From: Caenorhabditis remanei
Taxonomy: Eukaryota; Nematoda; Chromadorea; Rhabditida; Rhabditidae
Assembly (NCBI RefSeq): GCF_010183535.1
Contig: NC_071329.1
Location: 12,028,001-12,092,000 of the forward strand
Direction: 5' to 3'
Length of the DNA: 64,000 bases
Both the position numbers and the translations under genes were made by a program. The notes below the pieces were generated by a model, which saw only the letters and a program-made list of their open reading frames with translations, ran no database searches and was not told the origin of the DNA. Within the stretch, counting starts at the first letter, position 1, and each line of letters opens with the position of its first letter. Below are positions 46,801-63,284 of this stretch, in pieces.

Positions 46801-49800
46801 ATCCAGCCACATATTCTTGTCACCGGCAAGAATCAGTTGAAGAAGATAATCAAGATCGAAAACCGAGAAGTCAAACCCAGTTCTCGTTACTTCGTGTTTT
46901 GTGAATAGCCAACCCACAACGGCTTTCGAGAGTCCTTTCGATTCCACTGGCGTTTCTTCAATTGCTTTCCTACATTCTGACATGACATCCTGTACTTGTG
47001 GATCATCGATTAGGCGTCTAGCGTAACATAGATTTAGGTTGTTCGCCTTTCGGAGTCGATATGCCGATCCAGAGAGTTGTTGTAGTAGAATTGGGAGAAG
47101 AGGAGAGTCTTTACACACTGTTACCAATTTCGCCCAACGGAAAACTGCGATTCTTTCTACTGGGAGCGTCATTGAACACTTTGATGCTGCCTTCTTCACA
47201 GCATTATCAAGAGTATACTTATCCTTTTTGCCGAGAGCCTCGAATAAATGTCCGTAGAATGTATTGAACGATTTTTGTTCAACTCTTAACATAATGTACG
47301 AAGCAAATGGAGAAATAGCCAGCATGGAATCAGGAATAAGTGGAGAAACTGTGTTGTCTGATGAAAACATCGACAGAAGTCCTTTCGATTGATTCTTCTC
47401 TGCAGCCATTTGTTGTTGGTATGCTTGGAATATAATCGATGTTATTCCGTAAAGCTTCTGAGTATCATTCACAAATGCTATCCTTGCAATCGTTCCAACA
47501 ATCTGATATGTAACTGCATCTTCATTCCATCCGGTCCTCGCAGAGCAGAGAAGTGTAATCCATGCACGAAGAAACTCCGGAAGCTCCGGAAGTTTAACAG
47601 AATAATACGAGATGGCTGAACAAATGAGTCTGACGATTGGAGTAGGCGTCGAAGATGGTCCACTAAGCCATTGAACTGCGTAAGGAAGTTGATCTACATG
47701 TAGGAGACGTTCGAATGTTGCCATAAAACTGAAATTTTTAATCTTAGCCTTAAAATTCTGACTGCAAAAATTACTTTTTGTCCGCTGCCAACAAGTTTAC
47801 TTTCTGATAATGTTGAGCAATCAAACGAGATAACAGAACAACAGACGCGACGGAGCTTCCAGACGAAACGAGATCCGAAAGTAGAGGAACTGCCTTTTCC
47901 AAATAAACCACAACATCGTCTTCATAATTTTGAACTATCCTCACATAATGGGCTGTCAAATCATTCTGAACCAATGCCACAGGAACTGTCGGTAACTTCA
48001 GTTTCACAAGAAGATCCCAACAAAATTGTTGAAACAGAGATTCGGCATCGCCAACTTTCGAAGCCAATTTTGATATCTTACTTATCGACTTTGATATCAT
48101 ACTGTTTGATCGAGAACAATGAACTGAATGTGCTTTAACTACTGTATCTGCAGCAATTACGTGCACATCCACATCGATCCACAAATTATGACCATCAGCC
48201 GCCAATCCCCAATGCAATCCAGATAATACTCGTCGAGCAAGTCGGTTAGCTCCGTGCTCTGGTGGATTGTTTATCAGCCATTTTCCGATTATACTGATCA
48301 TTGGTTCTGTCAAACGACATTCAAAAAGACGTGACGAAGAGAGAACATTGATAGCATAAGAATCCATGTGCTGAAGATTTCTGTCGACGATCGTGAGTAG
48401 TTGATGTAATGTTTCAGGACGTTTCGTTAGAATCTGTCCGATAGCTTCCCCTCCACACTTGTAGAAATCGTCACGAGTTGATTCATCACAAAAACAGACC
48501 TGGAATTCAGAAATGAGCTGAAAGGTATAAATATTAATCTTACATCAACAAGCTCTTTTAATAATTGGGCCACATCTGAGTTGGAATAGGAGCCAATCGA
48601 TGCTAGAGAGTTGATCAGAAATTCTGAATCCTGCGCTCCAAGACTTGCAACTCTTTTGGAAATTCCTTCTGGAAACTAAGATGTTTTTAAGAATTGCTTT
48701 TTACAAACTGAAACTTACGACTGCTGATTCTAGCCCGAACTTCACAAATTGGTGTATCGTATATTTCATGAATAGTCATTTTCTTTTCCGAACGAAGCGC
48801 ATATTCGCATCGACTTCTGCATTCTTCAGAGACTACACCATACGGTAATGCCACGACGAATTGAAATAATCCGACGCTGTCTCGATGAATGAGATAGTTT
48901 AGAGCAAGAAGAACAATTCGATCAACTTCTTTTTGAAGATGTGATTCCTCGCCTGGTTGAATCTGATCTCGAACTAGACGCCAATTGGAGCAGAGCTCTC
49001 GAACACTATGCCTGAAAATTCACAATTACTAATCCTTAAGCTCTGAAATTAGTTTAAAACTAACTTGAGACTAATACCAATTTGTTTGCAAAACATTTTG
49101 TACCCGGGCTGAGAGTAACTTGTCAAACCGTTATCGAGAATCTGTAAATAATCGATGAAGAATAAATTTAAAACCGAAAAACCAACTTTCATGAGCAAAA
49201 GCTGGAATGCAACCATAGCAGTAAATTGAGATCCTTTGTCAGAGTATGAAGTAAAAGCAAGATAAGCAATTGAATAGATTTCAGAAATTGGAATTTGATC
49301 AAGGAAAGCAGTCAGATCAGACTCATTGATTGTAACAAACGAGAATTCATTCGCTTCACCATCATCGTCATCTGCGAGAATTTCCCAAGTTGATTCTTCT
49401 TTTTCTGATTGTGCCACATGTCGAAGAAATGATTCACGAGCTTTTATCGGATTGAGAAGATGTGTGAGAAGTGCAACACAGTAATCCAGTTTTAATCGAG
49501 GTGGTGATTGTGATTGGATGAATGTTTGAACAAATGGTGCTGCCCATTGATCAATTGGAGAAGGAAGACGTAGAAGATGGCATAATATGAAGATACCATC
49601 GTCACAGGATTGGCGCATGTTTAATATACAAGTCAATTCTTTGATCCAACCGACAAGTGTGTCTATGAAACGTTTAGGGAGTCGTGGATAACGGAGATGA
49701 TAAAATATGTCGGATATTGCGGCTCGAAGTGCAATCCTTCCAGGTGTCATCATTCCGGTTGCGACCACTGGAAACAAATTTTAAGTCTTATTTTTCAGCA

Positions 49801-51138
49801 AGAGTAACTTACAATTAGGTGGGCAGTTAGTTGTCAACCCATTCTCAGCCATAAAATTATTATTGACAATAATAATTTGCCATTGAATTTGAAGAGCCAA
49901 TGATCGAAAAGAAGTTTCTTCACAAAGAGTATGATCCATAAGATTGGTTCGATTCGTTGATAGAAGTTTCTTCATTTGATCCAACACTGCTTGTTGTAAT
50001 TCGTATGAAAAGTAAGTCGCTTTTCCGGTTCCATCATTGTTGTCTCCACATTTTCCTTTGGCTTCGACAGATAATGTCTGCTGAATCCAACACTCTCGTA
50101 GACATTTTTGCAATTCGTCTGTGTTTTCTTTTCCTTTCACTTCACTAACAGTCATCAGGTCACAAACTGATTTTAGCCTTGCTAGAAGGGGGAATAGGGA
50201 TCCAGAGTGATTTGCCACTTCTTCTGCTTTGATGAACTGATCCACAAATATCTCTGCTTGTTCGTATAATGGATTATGGTAAAACGTGACCAAATTTTCT
50301 TCAGTCATCAATCCATGCTCGTTTCTCTCATAATTAATGATTGATGGATACATTGGAGGAGCTTCTCCTTCTCGAACTCGCTCTCGTTCAACTGGTGCGG
50401 AGAAACGTGTTTTTTCCTGAAAAAGAAAATTGAAACTAAAAAAAAATGAATAAAAAACATACAGGAATAGCAGTTGCAGAATGGGAATGTTGTAATTGAC
50501 CTCCACTAACTGCAGGATACATTTGTGGATGTTGAAGAGCTGCAGTATAAGATGGGAGTTCTGCAAGTTCCGGAACTGTTGGATATGGTGCCATTGCGAC
50601 GTTTCTTTTCGGAACTACTACAGGTGCTGGCTCTCTTGTAGATTCTGTTACCATACTAGAACTTCGAGGAAAAACCAGACTTCGAGGAGGAATTGGAGGA
50701 GCATCTCTTTCTTGTGAAACTGCTCTCTGAATGAAAATTTTTACCGAGATTTCTGTATCATAACACTTACCGGCGGAGGGGGTGCTGGTCGAACAGGACT
50801 GCTTCTCACATCCTTCGTGCTTTCAGACTCTCGTTCAGAGCGTGAAGATTCATCAACGTCATTCAGCACTCTGTAATAATAAAACAGATGAATTGTTTAC
50901 TTTGAGATTACTCACTGCTCTTCTGGCTCTGGTGACGCTGACCGTTCCCGTACTTGTTGAATATCATGCGATGGGGCCTGAATAAAAATAATTCTTCCGT
51001 ATTTCTCTTTTCAACATTTCTAACCACAGGTAATCTCATCCCATTTACAAGCACCGGACGATCGGGAATAGTCGGCGCGTGATCACTCTGTGGCCTTTCC
51101 CGATGTTTTGGTTTTCTGGGGCGGACCAATTCCGCCAT
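40876..51138 (-). CDS. epg-5: EPG5, autophagosome-lysosome tethering protein
   Basis: EPG-5 is a Rab7 effector that promotes fusion of autophagosomes with late endosomes and lysosomes. About 20 exons run from MAELVRPRKPKHRERPQSDH at 51138 to RSAFGDRFLSDV at 40876; I estimate about 2,370 aa, comparable to human EPG5. The N-terminal ~180 residues are Pro/Ser-rich and look disordered (RPAPPPP, VSQERDAPPIPPR); the rest is long alpha-helical solenoid-like sequence. The open exons keep phase across a 2,289-nt intron (45673-43385): the upstream exon ends in a single G and the next begins GC, giving a clean glycine codon. That intron holds vps-33.2 on the opposite strand. An alternative is that the exons at 43384-40876 form a separate gene, but no start or promoter is apparent there. 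Confidence 0.88.
43569..45605 (+). CDS. vps-33.2: Sec1/Munc18-family protein VPS33B
   Basis: An SM protein that binds SNAREs and, with a VIPAS39-type partner, acts in late-endosomal trafficking. Five exons (43569-43668, 43717-43841, 43886-45269, 45315-45444, 45491-45605) total 1,854 nt and encode 617 aa, the same length I recall for human VPS33B. Landmarks in order are LFIDKCLLRPLDMIATSSD, VFFLRPNVDNARKIVEYV, HLFLFDRQLDPVPVLLTGAS (the conserved domain-2 strand) and, near the end, IMVFINGGITYWEVAALR, typical of Sec1-like domain 3. VPS33B rather than VPS33A is favoured by length and the PGTKELFIDKCL start region. It lies entirely within an intron of epg-5, antisense to it. AATAAA follows at 45656-45661. 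Confidence 0.94.
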
Positions 51139-51582
51139 ATTTTATCTGAACATGTATTTTTTATTGAAGCTGCTAAATTCTAGAATTTTTTTAATTTAAG
51201 AAAGAACAAGAGATACAGTAAGAATCAGAAAACATAAGCTTTTTTGAGACAGTAGGCAAAAACGGAATGTCATTCATTCATTGTTGCTCAGTGTATTTTC
51301 AAGAGGACAAAGGCTCTATTTTCATCGTTTTAGGATGAGTCATGAGGAAAAGGGGCAGCTTGACAGACAAATAAAAACCTGAATTGAACTGAACACAGCA
51401 CGTGAAGAAAATAAATGACGACAATTCTGCAAGTTACCGTCGCGGTGTTTGCAGACACCCGATGTACAATTTTAGTTGAGCAGGTGGTGCGGAGAAAGGT
51501 CCTGACCTTAGGACCGATAACGGCTACCTAGTGGGTAAACAGAAATGACATTTTATTGAAGAAATGTAATGGACCTATTCTC

Positions 51583-51676
51583 GACCTATTCACAAGGTAG
51601 CAAAAAAAACAAAAAACTATTTTTTACTACTAGCAAAATTAGTTTTTTGCTTTTTTTGCTACCTTGTGAATAGGTC
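51583..51676. repeat. Near-perfect 37-bp hairpin
   Basis: Left arm 51583-51619 (GACCTATTCACAAGGTAGC then A-rich) and right arm 51640-51676 are inverted copies with a single mismatch, separated by a 20-nt loop. It is probably a small fold-back element; the A/T-rich inner arms make a microRNA precursor less likely but not impossible. Confidence 0.85.
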
Positions 51677-54600
51677 CATAATAGTTGAAAACATAAGTAC
51701 CGTTCAACAGCTTGGGGAAACGTGGAAATGAAGGAAATCAGAATAAAAATTTTAGAGTTTTCGGGAAACTGATAAGAAAACGCCGAACCAGCATATGATT
51801 CGAAACATAACTCATTTGTTGTCACTGTCTGCAGAAATTTGAAAATTTATTGTCTGGAAAAAACCGAAGAGAATTGGATTTGTGGGGAATTTACAGAATT
51901 CGTTTGTTGTTCTCGATCGCATTTTTTGTTTCTGGGAGACTATTTCGGCAGTTGATTGAATATAATTTTTATTATGAATAGTTCTCAGAATCAAGTGAGA
52001 AAGAACTATGAACGTTTCATAGATATCCGGTTCAATTTCCTTTCTGGATCATCGTTCATTACATTGAGATGAGAACATTCACCGGGTTAATATCCCTCAA
52101 CCATTTGGTCCCCTGCTACATTCAGTAACTATATCCTTGAATGTCATTTCAATAGTTTTAGGAGTGTGAATAAATGATTCGAATCCAAACGGTTTATCTA
52201 CGAGAAAGTATAAGAAAGGTTAGAGATAGTAGACACTTTTGACAGGTAATTAATAGCCAGTTAGTGTGAATTTCTGCGATTGCCAAACCAATTCTTCGCA
52301 CACTCACACAAATATACGAAGAGTTTATCGTTGATTTGTCCTTGCGCAATTGAAACATTTCCTCGCTTATCTGCCACATCATCCGGACATGAGATTAATG
52401 ACTTTTTGAATCTGAATTGAACAGGATATCAATTCAAATTGAGAGACGACCAATGAGCAAAATAATAGGAATCGTTGAAATTGAAGAGAGATGTCGAACG
52501 GGTTACTGTATACAACTAGTTTACCACAAGTCTGAATTTCGCGAAGAGGAAGAAATAATACTCGGAAACTTCTTCCAATTAAAACCTTTTTGAAGGTTCT
52601 CTGATCGTTTATTCAAGAGTACCGTAATCCCATTTTGGATTGGTGATTTGTCGGAGTCCGCTCTTCTTGAGAAGCGTTGATTCTGCAATGAGAAAAAAAT
52701 GATTGGAAACTTATAAGTTTTGAAAACTAGTCCCCTTGCTCTCCGATTCTTATTTTCATTCCCTTCGAAACCAACATATTCCCATGTTTTTCTAATAGAA
52801 CTCATGTTTCTAATCAAAATTCATTTTCCTTTTCCTTTTCGATATGATCTACCGCCGGCCGAAAAGTGTGTCCGTATGACAAACAAAGTTTATTCAGCAA
52901 TGATTAATCGCCGGAGACGTTCGCGCATTTTTTCGAAAAGGAAGCGGCACTTTGTGTTGCGTCCGAATGTATCTGTTCGGGACGGCATGCGCTTTGACAA
53001 AAAGTTTTCATTAGAAAAAAGGGGAGAAAAACGATTAGATTGGAAATAAATTAAGAGAATATGTATACGGTAAAGAATGATGATGATCATCATTATGACG
53101 ATGACAAATCATTTCGTAATCGAGCCCTCAAAGACTTTCCCAGACAGATTACCGCATTCCAAGACACCTATTATTTCTACCGTACCTCCTGTCCAACTTC
53201 TTTTTCATTGAAGGTGTCGTGTTAAACAGTTTCTGACAATTATCACTCAATCATGTTTCCTCTGAATGTGATGATCTACTTACCAATAAAATTGTCATTT
53301 AATAATGATAAATGTGAATCGTTTTGGCCTAATTGGCTCGCTTTTTCCCGGAAGAAAAAGAAGAAAAAGAATGAAACGTTTTTGGCGATGTTGTAATATT
53401 CAATCAGAAGAATCCCGTCCTCTTCCTTTTCTGATTCCAGCGTTTCCATTTTCTTTGATTCAGAACACCGAATACACTCTGTGCCATCTCACGTCTCGCT
53501 TCACTATTTCAGCCATTGAATCACATTACTCGCCACATTCCGAGAGGTTCACCCGCAACAATCAACTGAATGTTGCTTTTGAGACCAAATGAAGAAGACC
53601 CGTTGGCATACCGTACTCCTCTCGTTTAGATGTTTGCCGCTCGTTCAGATTCTCGTTTAATGCCATAAAAGTTGACACAAATTGACTGAAATGTGTTACC
53701 GTACTCTGGCGATTTTGTGAATTTTATGATCTTCTGAACTAATTTAATAGCATCTCAAAATTACCAATTCCAAAAAAAATTGGTTACTGTAGTGTTCAGT
53801 TTTCAGAAACCATCCGTTTCGTGCACGTTGCTTCAAAACTAAACGGAAATACGGGATTACCTTATCAGAACAAAACCTCCGTTTCGGAGAAACCATAAGA
53901 ATTCATTCCAGTTTTGATGGATGGCATGAGGAACATTTTTAGCAAAAATTCAACTTAATTTCTCCTTCAAAACTCAATCTTTAGTTTCTGATGCAACGAT
54001 TTTCTATATTATTTATCAAACTAAATATAGACTTTATCTCTTCAAATGAAGCTTCTTCCTTGACAAAATTTCCCGTTTCTTACGGTTTTCTTTCTTTTCC
54101 ATCTTTTTACTTGCCGGCTCTCTTCTATTTCAGTTTAATCGATCACTGCACGTCGTTTATCAGTCTGCCATTTGTACGTGCGTAAAAAGTTTGTATGTCT
54201 GAATGTGTGATGATCATGCACAAATACGTACGATTGTCGGCATCTGAAAAAGGAAAAAATGGGAAAGAGGGAAAGTGATAAAAAGTTCAATTTCGACTCT
54301 GTCAGGTTGTATTGTATTCTTAAGTTTTAGATAGTTCAATAAATTAGATTTCAACATTTCAGATGCACTTTAACAGTTTAAGTTTTTATTTGCTCTTGTA
54401 AGATGCAATCACGTGGCATAAAAATACATTTTGGAGTTGATTGGTTAGTTTGTTTGATCAAGTTATAACTCAGACTACGGCAGTTTCAATTTTTTAGTAT
54501 ATGATGGGATATATTCGGTAGATGTATAAAGAAACTTCTAGAGAGCTTCAGACGTAATATTTCAAACTCGGAGTAGAAAATTTTATGTTAAACTTTCAAA

Positions 54601-56396
54601 AAGTATACTGTAGGTTACGTAGGTGTTAACTAAATTCCATCTCAAAGACTGCACTCGGGTTACCTACAGTAACCCAGGATGAATTCGTAGAAACCGTTTT
54701 AAGCCTTGAACCTGACGAGAAAAACTGGAAACTTTTTTTTTGTATCTTGGGAAAGAACAATTGTTTCTATAATCCTTGAAGCAAGTCCTACCTAAAGTAG
54801 CAAAACAATTTCTCAACTTTTCTATTTCATGAACAAAAATTCCAAGCAATCAGTGAGTCAATGATTACCGTTTTGATAATCTTCTCTTTTTTGACACATT
54901 TTTTCGTGATTACTCGTTTACAGCTCTTTTAGTTCCGCTCTTCTTTTTTACTGTTTGTAATTTTTGATATCGTTTCGTCACTTCGTTTGCAATCAGCTCT
55001 TATCAACTTTTAGTTTCTCTACTTTTACTAGATACTGAAGAAGTTATTCTCACTTGAATCCTCTATAAACATATTTTCTTCCGTTGGCAGACTGATAACT
55101 CAAGAGGCTCTCTGTGTTGCATTCTTTTCTAAATCAACATCCTCCTTCTTCCTTTTCTCAAAATCCTGTTCACTTTCATTTTGAACCTCCTCCTTCTCCC
55201 CTCCCTCATCTCGACGTCTTCATTTCCCTTTTCAAGGTTGCCCCTTTCCGAATTCGGGTGACTTATCCATTTTAGCGTGGGCACCCTTAAACTCTCCGAA
55301 GGCGGCTAATATTTGTCACTCACCTGACTAATTGTTTGGTTAGACCTACAACATCCCGGCGGGCGGCGCGGCGTCCCCCGTCCGTTTTCGAAAAACCTAT
55401 TGATAGATACACTCACGTACAACAATCTACAGGTAATTGTAGGGATTAGAACACGTTTCACTGATTGCATTTCATTCGCTCTTTTCCTTTTTCCCGTTCA
55501 CTTTTCATCTCTTTTCTGGCTTTCATTGTTGTCCACAGAAACGTCCGTGTTTTTTTTTTGGCGGATTGGTGAAAAGGAAAAGAAATCGAAACATATGTAC
55601 ATTTGAATGTAAATAAATGTGTAAACGTGTGAAATGAGGTAGAAGTGTGTGTACGGAGACAGATGACAACGAGGACGATGAGGACGATGTGCATGTAAAC
55701 TGAATTGATAAAAAATTGAAATGCGCAGAAGAAATTGAAAGTTTCAATCGTCGAGAAATAGAAGAAGAAGTAGACCGTTCAATTCTTTCTCTTCTTCTTC
55801 TGATGCCATTATTTGTTTAGTATAAGTTACCGTAACCTTCTCGAACACTTTCTCGAGAGTAGTCTCTCTAATTCATTTTTCTTACAGTCCAACACTTTTT
55901 GCATTCGCTTTTTCTTTTCTGTCTTCACAACTACACACAAAATCCAATTTTCTGCTAGAACACGCCGGAAGACAGAATTTTCCCTCTTTCTATTCATTCC
56001 ACCATCACTACCATCAGCGTCAAGTTTTTTGCTAATTAGGTCATTGACAGATTAGTCAAGTCAGATTGTATTGGCATAAGGTATGGTACACAGTTGATAA
56101 TGCATTCAACGTTGGGTTCAATATTTGAAAATCTGACAATAATCGAGACTAGCAGTGTTGGATGAGGTGGTTAGGAAAGTAGAGAATTATTCTAGAGAAC
56201 TCCAGAACCCTATTCCATTGTTTCAGAGTCTTATCTGTTTTCAATTTGACTGTGAATCTGATTCTTTGATAATCAGTGCCACTCCCTGACCTACTCTCTG
56301 AGAAGTTTTTCAACACTTGATTTAGTTTCTTTTCCGCATTCCGTCATCGTGAATCCTCCCACGCCGTCATCTCAATTTCAGCTCAAATTGACATCA

Positions 56397-56692
56397 TCAC
56401 CCTTCTCTGATTGTCCTTTTTACGTAAACGATTCCAGCGAGACAGTATGCTAAAATGAGAAAAGTCAGACACTGAATGCTGATAAATGCAGCACCAAGAA
56501 AGTGACCATTTTGGAAAAGCGCCTCGTTGTGCATGCAAACCGTCGAGAGTCTAACTAAACCGATAACAAATGATAAGAGAGAGAGGGGCAACAAGACTTG
56601 AAGCAAAGTGAAACGAGCCGTTTTGAGTTGCTTTTTGTATATATTTCGAAAACGAAATAATTCCAAACTGATGAGTATTGATGAGTGTTCTG
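56397..56692 (-). other. Orphan membrane-protein-like exon, possible receptor remnant
   Basis: An open minus-strand frame begins at an acceptor-like TTTGCAG (near 56693) and ends with a stop at 56397. It contains two strongly hydrophobic segments (FTLLQVLLPLSLLSFVIGLV; AAFISIQCLTFLILAYCLA) joined by a polar loop, after a charged HSSILISLELFRFRN start. This resembles the last helices of a nematode chemoreceptor. There is no ATG and no partner exons were found, so it is probably a gene fragment or chance frame. Confidence 0.3.
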
Positions 56693-57114
56693 CAAATCAA
56701 CCCGGAATCTTGTGAATTTCGATTTAATTATCTCCGCTACCAGTTGCCTTTCTCTCTAATTTCGTCACTCCTTTCTCCTATTTTTGGAGTAGAAATACCT
56801 CCCAGTGATCGTCGACATCATCTGTGTTTCTCTTCTTATCCCTATCCGTTTTCATGATTCACTCGAATGTTTTTGGGTGCGGTCGCGCGTGATTCTTGCA
56901 CTTTCTCTTGAAGAACAGTGACACTTCATCATTGTCAATCATTTTGTTTGTTTTTATCTCTTTCTCTTTAAATGTTACTTATCTAATTTATAGAAAGTAC
57001 TCTCTACCGGCAACTCTTACAGGAAACCGAGAGCGAGGGTAATTAAAATGGCTTATCATCTGGAAAAATAGGCGTTGCCCTCGAGGCAGTATAAAAATAT
57101 ATCAATTCAGAGAG

Positions 57115-57287
57115 CAATGATGCGCTTTTTCCTTCCGAACATTTCAAGAGTCACTTATCAGTTCATGATTCTTAATCTGATTCCAATTGTTACGCACGAG
57201 TCTTTCATTTTTGCCTTTAGAATGATGTTTCAGAAAAAATTAGACTCAAGATTCAAAAAATCAGAAAATAGAAGACGGTTACGGTAG
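57115..57287 (+). other. Second orphan receptor-like exon
   Basis: After an acceptor-like ATTCAG, a short open frame reads MMRFFLPNISRVTYQFMILN and ends in a basic tail with the stop at 57285-57287. The pattern resembles TM7 plus the cytoplasmic tail of a nematode receptor. It is on the opposite strand to the other orphan exon, so the two cannot belong to one transcript. Confidence 0.25.
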
Positions 57288-58824
57288 AATATTAGGTGTA
57301 AAAATTGACCTGTGATCAGTAAAAAGCACTCATTGTTGTTTCCCTTCTTTCTGTTGTAATGGCATAATCAGCATTGGAGCGGCGCTAAATTCTGAGAGTA
57401 GATTGTCTGAAAAAAGGTTGTCATTCTTCGAATACCCTCAAAATGCCAATGGATTCTTGTTTTTTTGTATGTGTCTGTGTCCAAAAATTCAGCAATGCTT
57501 CGCAGGTCGAGTGGACGTAGGAGACGAAAGCAATATAGAGAAGAAGAAGTCGTAATTGATTATATGATATAATTGAACATGACTTCTTCTCCCCCCTCCA
57601 ATCACTTTTTTCTTGTCGTTTTCATTCAGAGATGGTGTGGTGGTCTCGCTCGCTTCGTTTCCATTTTGAACTGATTTCTGCCACTAATTCATTGGCATCA
57701 CCAACTGATGTCGGCAGGGGCCAGAGGAAAGCGAAATCTTTTCTTTTTGAGGTAATCACTTGACTGATTCGAAGTGATTTTTTAGCGCTTTTTACATGAA
57801 GATAATGGTCAAAAATCGTACCGGAATTCGAGTAGAAAAACACGTGTCCGTACATTTTTGAAATTTCTAGATCAAATCAAAGGCTTTTCCGGACATAGAA
57901 ATATCGACTAGTTATGATTCATAAGAATGATTAGATAGCTGTCAAACCAGTTACATCTTCACAAGTAGAGCTTCGATCATAACACAATCGGAACTGATTC
58001 TGATTACAGTCGAATTCTTTGTTTCGATTCTAGAACTCTTAAGAGGAGAGACATCATTTAACCCATTATCTAGATCGTTAGACCTTTCCCGATCGGCTGT
58101 GATAATATTTCACCATTTACGAGATTTATTGTTATGGCCTTTTTCGCGTCTTACTGTAGACCCTCAGCTATTTCGAGAAGCTTTCATTGTACGAGAATCC
58201 ACGACTTTGCAGAATCTGCAAACTGAGAACATTCTGAACCCGAGTACCCAAAATCTCTGTCTCGACCACTAGAACACCAAATCATTTCCCGTGTCAATCA
58301 ATTATCACTTTTCCTTTATCTACATTTACCTCATTCATTCACTGCCACCAAAATTTTTTTAAAATCAAAAAAGACCCAAAACAGACGATCATAAACCATT
58401 TTCTCTCCTTGTTCTCCTTCACTTCCCTCAACGACTGCCCCCAGAAAAAGTGGGCGGAGTTTGATCAGCGATTGGGTTGCAGTCGGTCGAAAAGGCTGCA
58501 GTGTCGTCCCAACGTCACCTTCACGCCTTCGAATGTTTTCTGAAGTTTCTTCTTGGATTCTCACCTTCCGGATCATGACTTTTATCTAAAAGTGCACAAA
58601 GAGACTCCTCTCTCGTTCCTCTCTTCTTTCCTTCTCTTTGCTGTTCTTTTCTTTTTCTTTTCAATAGAGTAAACATACACAAACATAGTTTTTCTTGCTT
58701 TTCCATTTTTCTTTTCTTCACTATTTCACTATTTCTTCTCATTTCGTCAATGCACATTTTTGCAGCTGACACTGGACAATCTGAAATTCGAATACTTTCC
58801 ATTCAGATCCAATCCATTAATATT

Positions 58825-61914
<3,090 letters not shown>

Positions 61915-62198
61915 TCAGTGATATCATTCCAAAATTGCTTTAACTCTCTATTTATATTCACTCTTCAATTTCTTTTCGGTATCCCTCCAATCCTCTCCAT
62001 TTTGCCCCACGTCAAGTTCTGTGTTATCTCCTTGTTCTCTTTTCATCCGCCCACTCTCATTTCAACAATTACTGGTCCACGTTTTCTTTTTTCTTCGGAA
62101 ATCTATTATTCGTTCTACTGCCCCAACAAATGTTTCTTTAAAAACTTCTTTCATAAAAATGAAGCAATTCTTACTTTTTCTCTCAAAAACGAAACAAA

Positions 62199-63284
62199 AT
62201 GGAGACGAAACAGTCAATGGATTGTATCCTGAAGAATCCAAATGCTAAATCCAATAAACCGGTCATTCCAAGACTGATTACTGTAGCTACAAAAAATCGC
62301 GATTCGGAGTGAAAATAGTTGTTTCCAGGTCAATCCACTGAACATTATAATCGAGTCAAAATCCGGACAAATTGATAAAACTCTCGAGTTGAAGTGAGTC
62401 AATAAGTCAATATCATTACACTGGTTGCACTCATTGATACCCGATCAGTTGCTCAGAAATCAGCCGACCAACAACATCCTTTGTTTCCAGAAACATCTAT
62501 CCATGTCGTGTGGCTTTTCGCATTCAAACAAATGGACCAACCCGATATACTGTCTGTCCGAATAAAGGATTTCTGAGTATTGGTGAAAAATCAATGATAC
62601 AAATAACAATGATTGATGGAAACAAGTACCAATCAAATCATCAATTCATCGTTCAAGCAATGCCTGCTCCTGGAGATTTCGCTGATCGAAAACTCATTTG
62701 GAAGCAGCCGAATTATCTTGGAATTCTGACGAATACCAGAGTCAAAACCATGTGAGAAAATATAGAAATGAAGTCAGTTTATCAGAATATGACTTTCAGG
62801 AGACCTGGACAACCTCTGTCAAAGCCTCGTTCGAAAAGCCCAAGTGGATTAACAACTCCGATTGATAATAGTGGAATGAACTCCCCAGCTGTTATGGATT
62901 CGAATGAGTCACTAGTTACTCCAAGTGCTCCTAGCTGGACTGCGCCGGTCTCATCCATTGATCATGGAAAATATGCTGATAAAATCAATGACTTGGCATC
63001 TCAAGTGAAGAAAGCTATTGCTGAAAAGAATACTCGTGCGAGTGAAATGGTTTCTGTTGTCAATCAGATTAAATCCATTGAGGTTGAATTGGACAGACAG
63101 GCGCAATTAGTCAATGAAATGAGTGAAAGAGTCAAGAAAGGAGAGTTGCAATACTCGGTAACTCGGCAGTTCAGAGCTTGAAACAAGTGAATTCTTATTT
63201 CAGAATCTTGTATTGCATGAGAGAACAATCAGATCCGATTTGGAGCGTATGAAGAATAATGATATGGATCCATCCGGGCCGTAG
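62199..63284 (+). CDS. MSP-domain (VAP-like) coiled-coil protein (282 aa)
   Basis: Five exons (62199-62282, 62329-62393, 62491-62751, 62800-63157, 63204-63284) total 849 nt. An MSP/VAP-type domain occupies about residues 28-137: VNPLNIIIESKSGQ, YPCRVAFRIQTNGPTRYTVC and KGFLSIGEKSMIQITMI. VAP domains bind FFAT motifs at membrane contact sites. A Ser/Pro-rich linker and a predicted coiled coil follow (KINDLASQVKKAIAEKNTRA, IKSIEVELDRQAQLVNEMSE). No C-terminal transmembrane helix is visible, unlike classical VAPs, so the protein is probably cytosolic. The start at 62199 is the least certain part. It is 285 nt downstream of klf-3 on the same strand. Confidence 0.8.

Larger units (their letters stand above)
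51139..58824. other. Long stretch without a complete gene, upstream of klf-3 and epg-5
   Basis: About 7.7 kb between the divergent starts of epg-5 and klf-3. I find no complete gene. It contains a hairpin at 51583-51676, two orphan receptor-like exons (about 56397-56690 minus and 57115-57287 plus), several ACCGTA-containing short repeats and pyrimidine-rich tracts. A developmental transcription factor such as klf-3 commonly has a large upstream regulatory region, and that is the likeliest use of this DNA. Confidence 0.5.
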
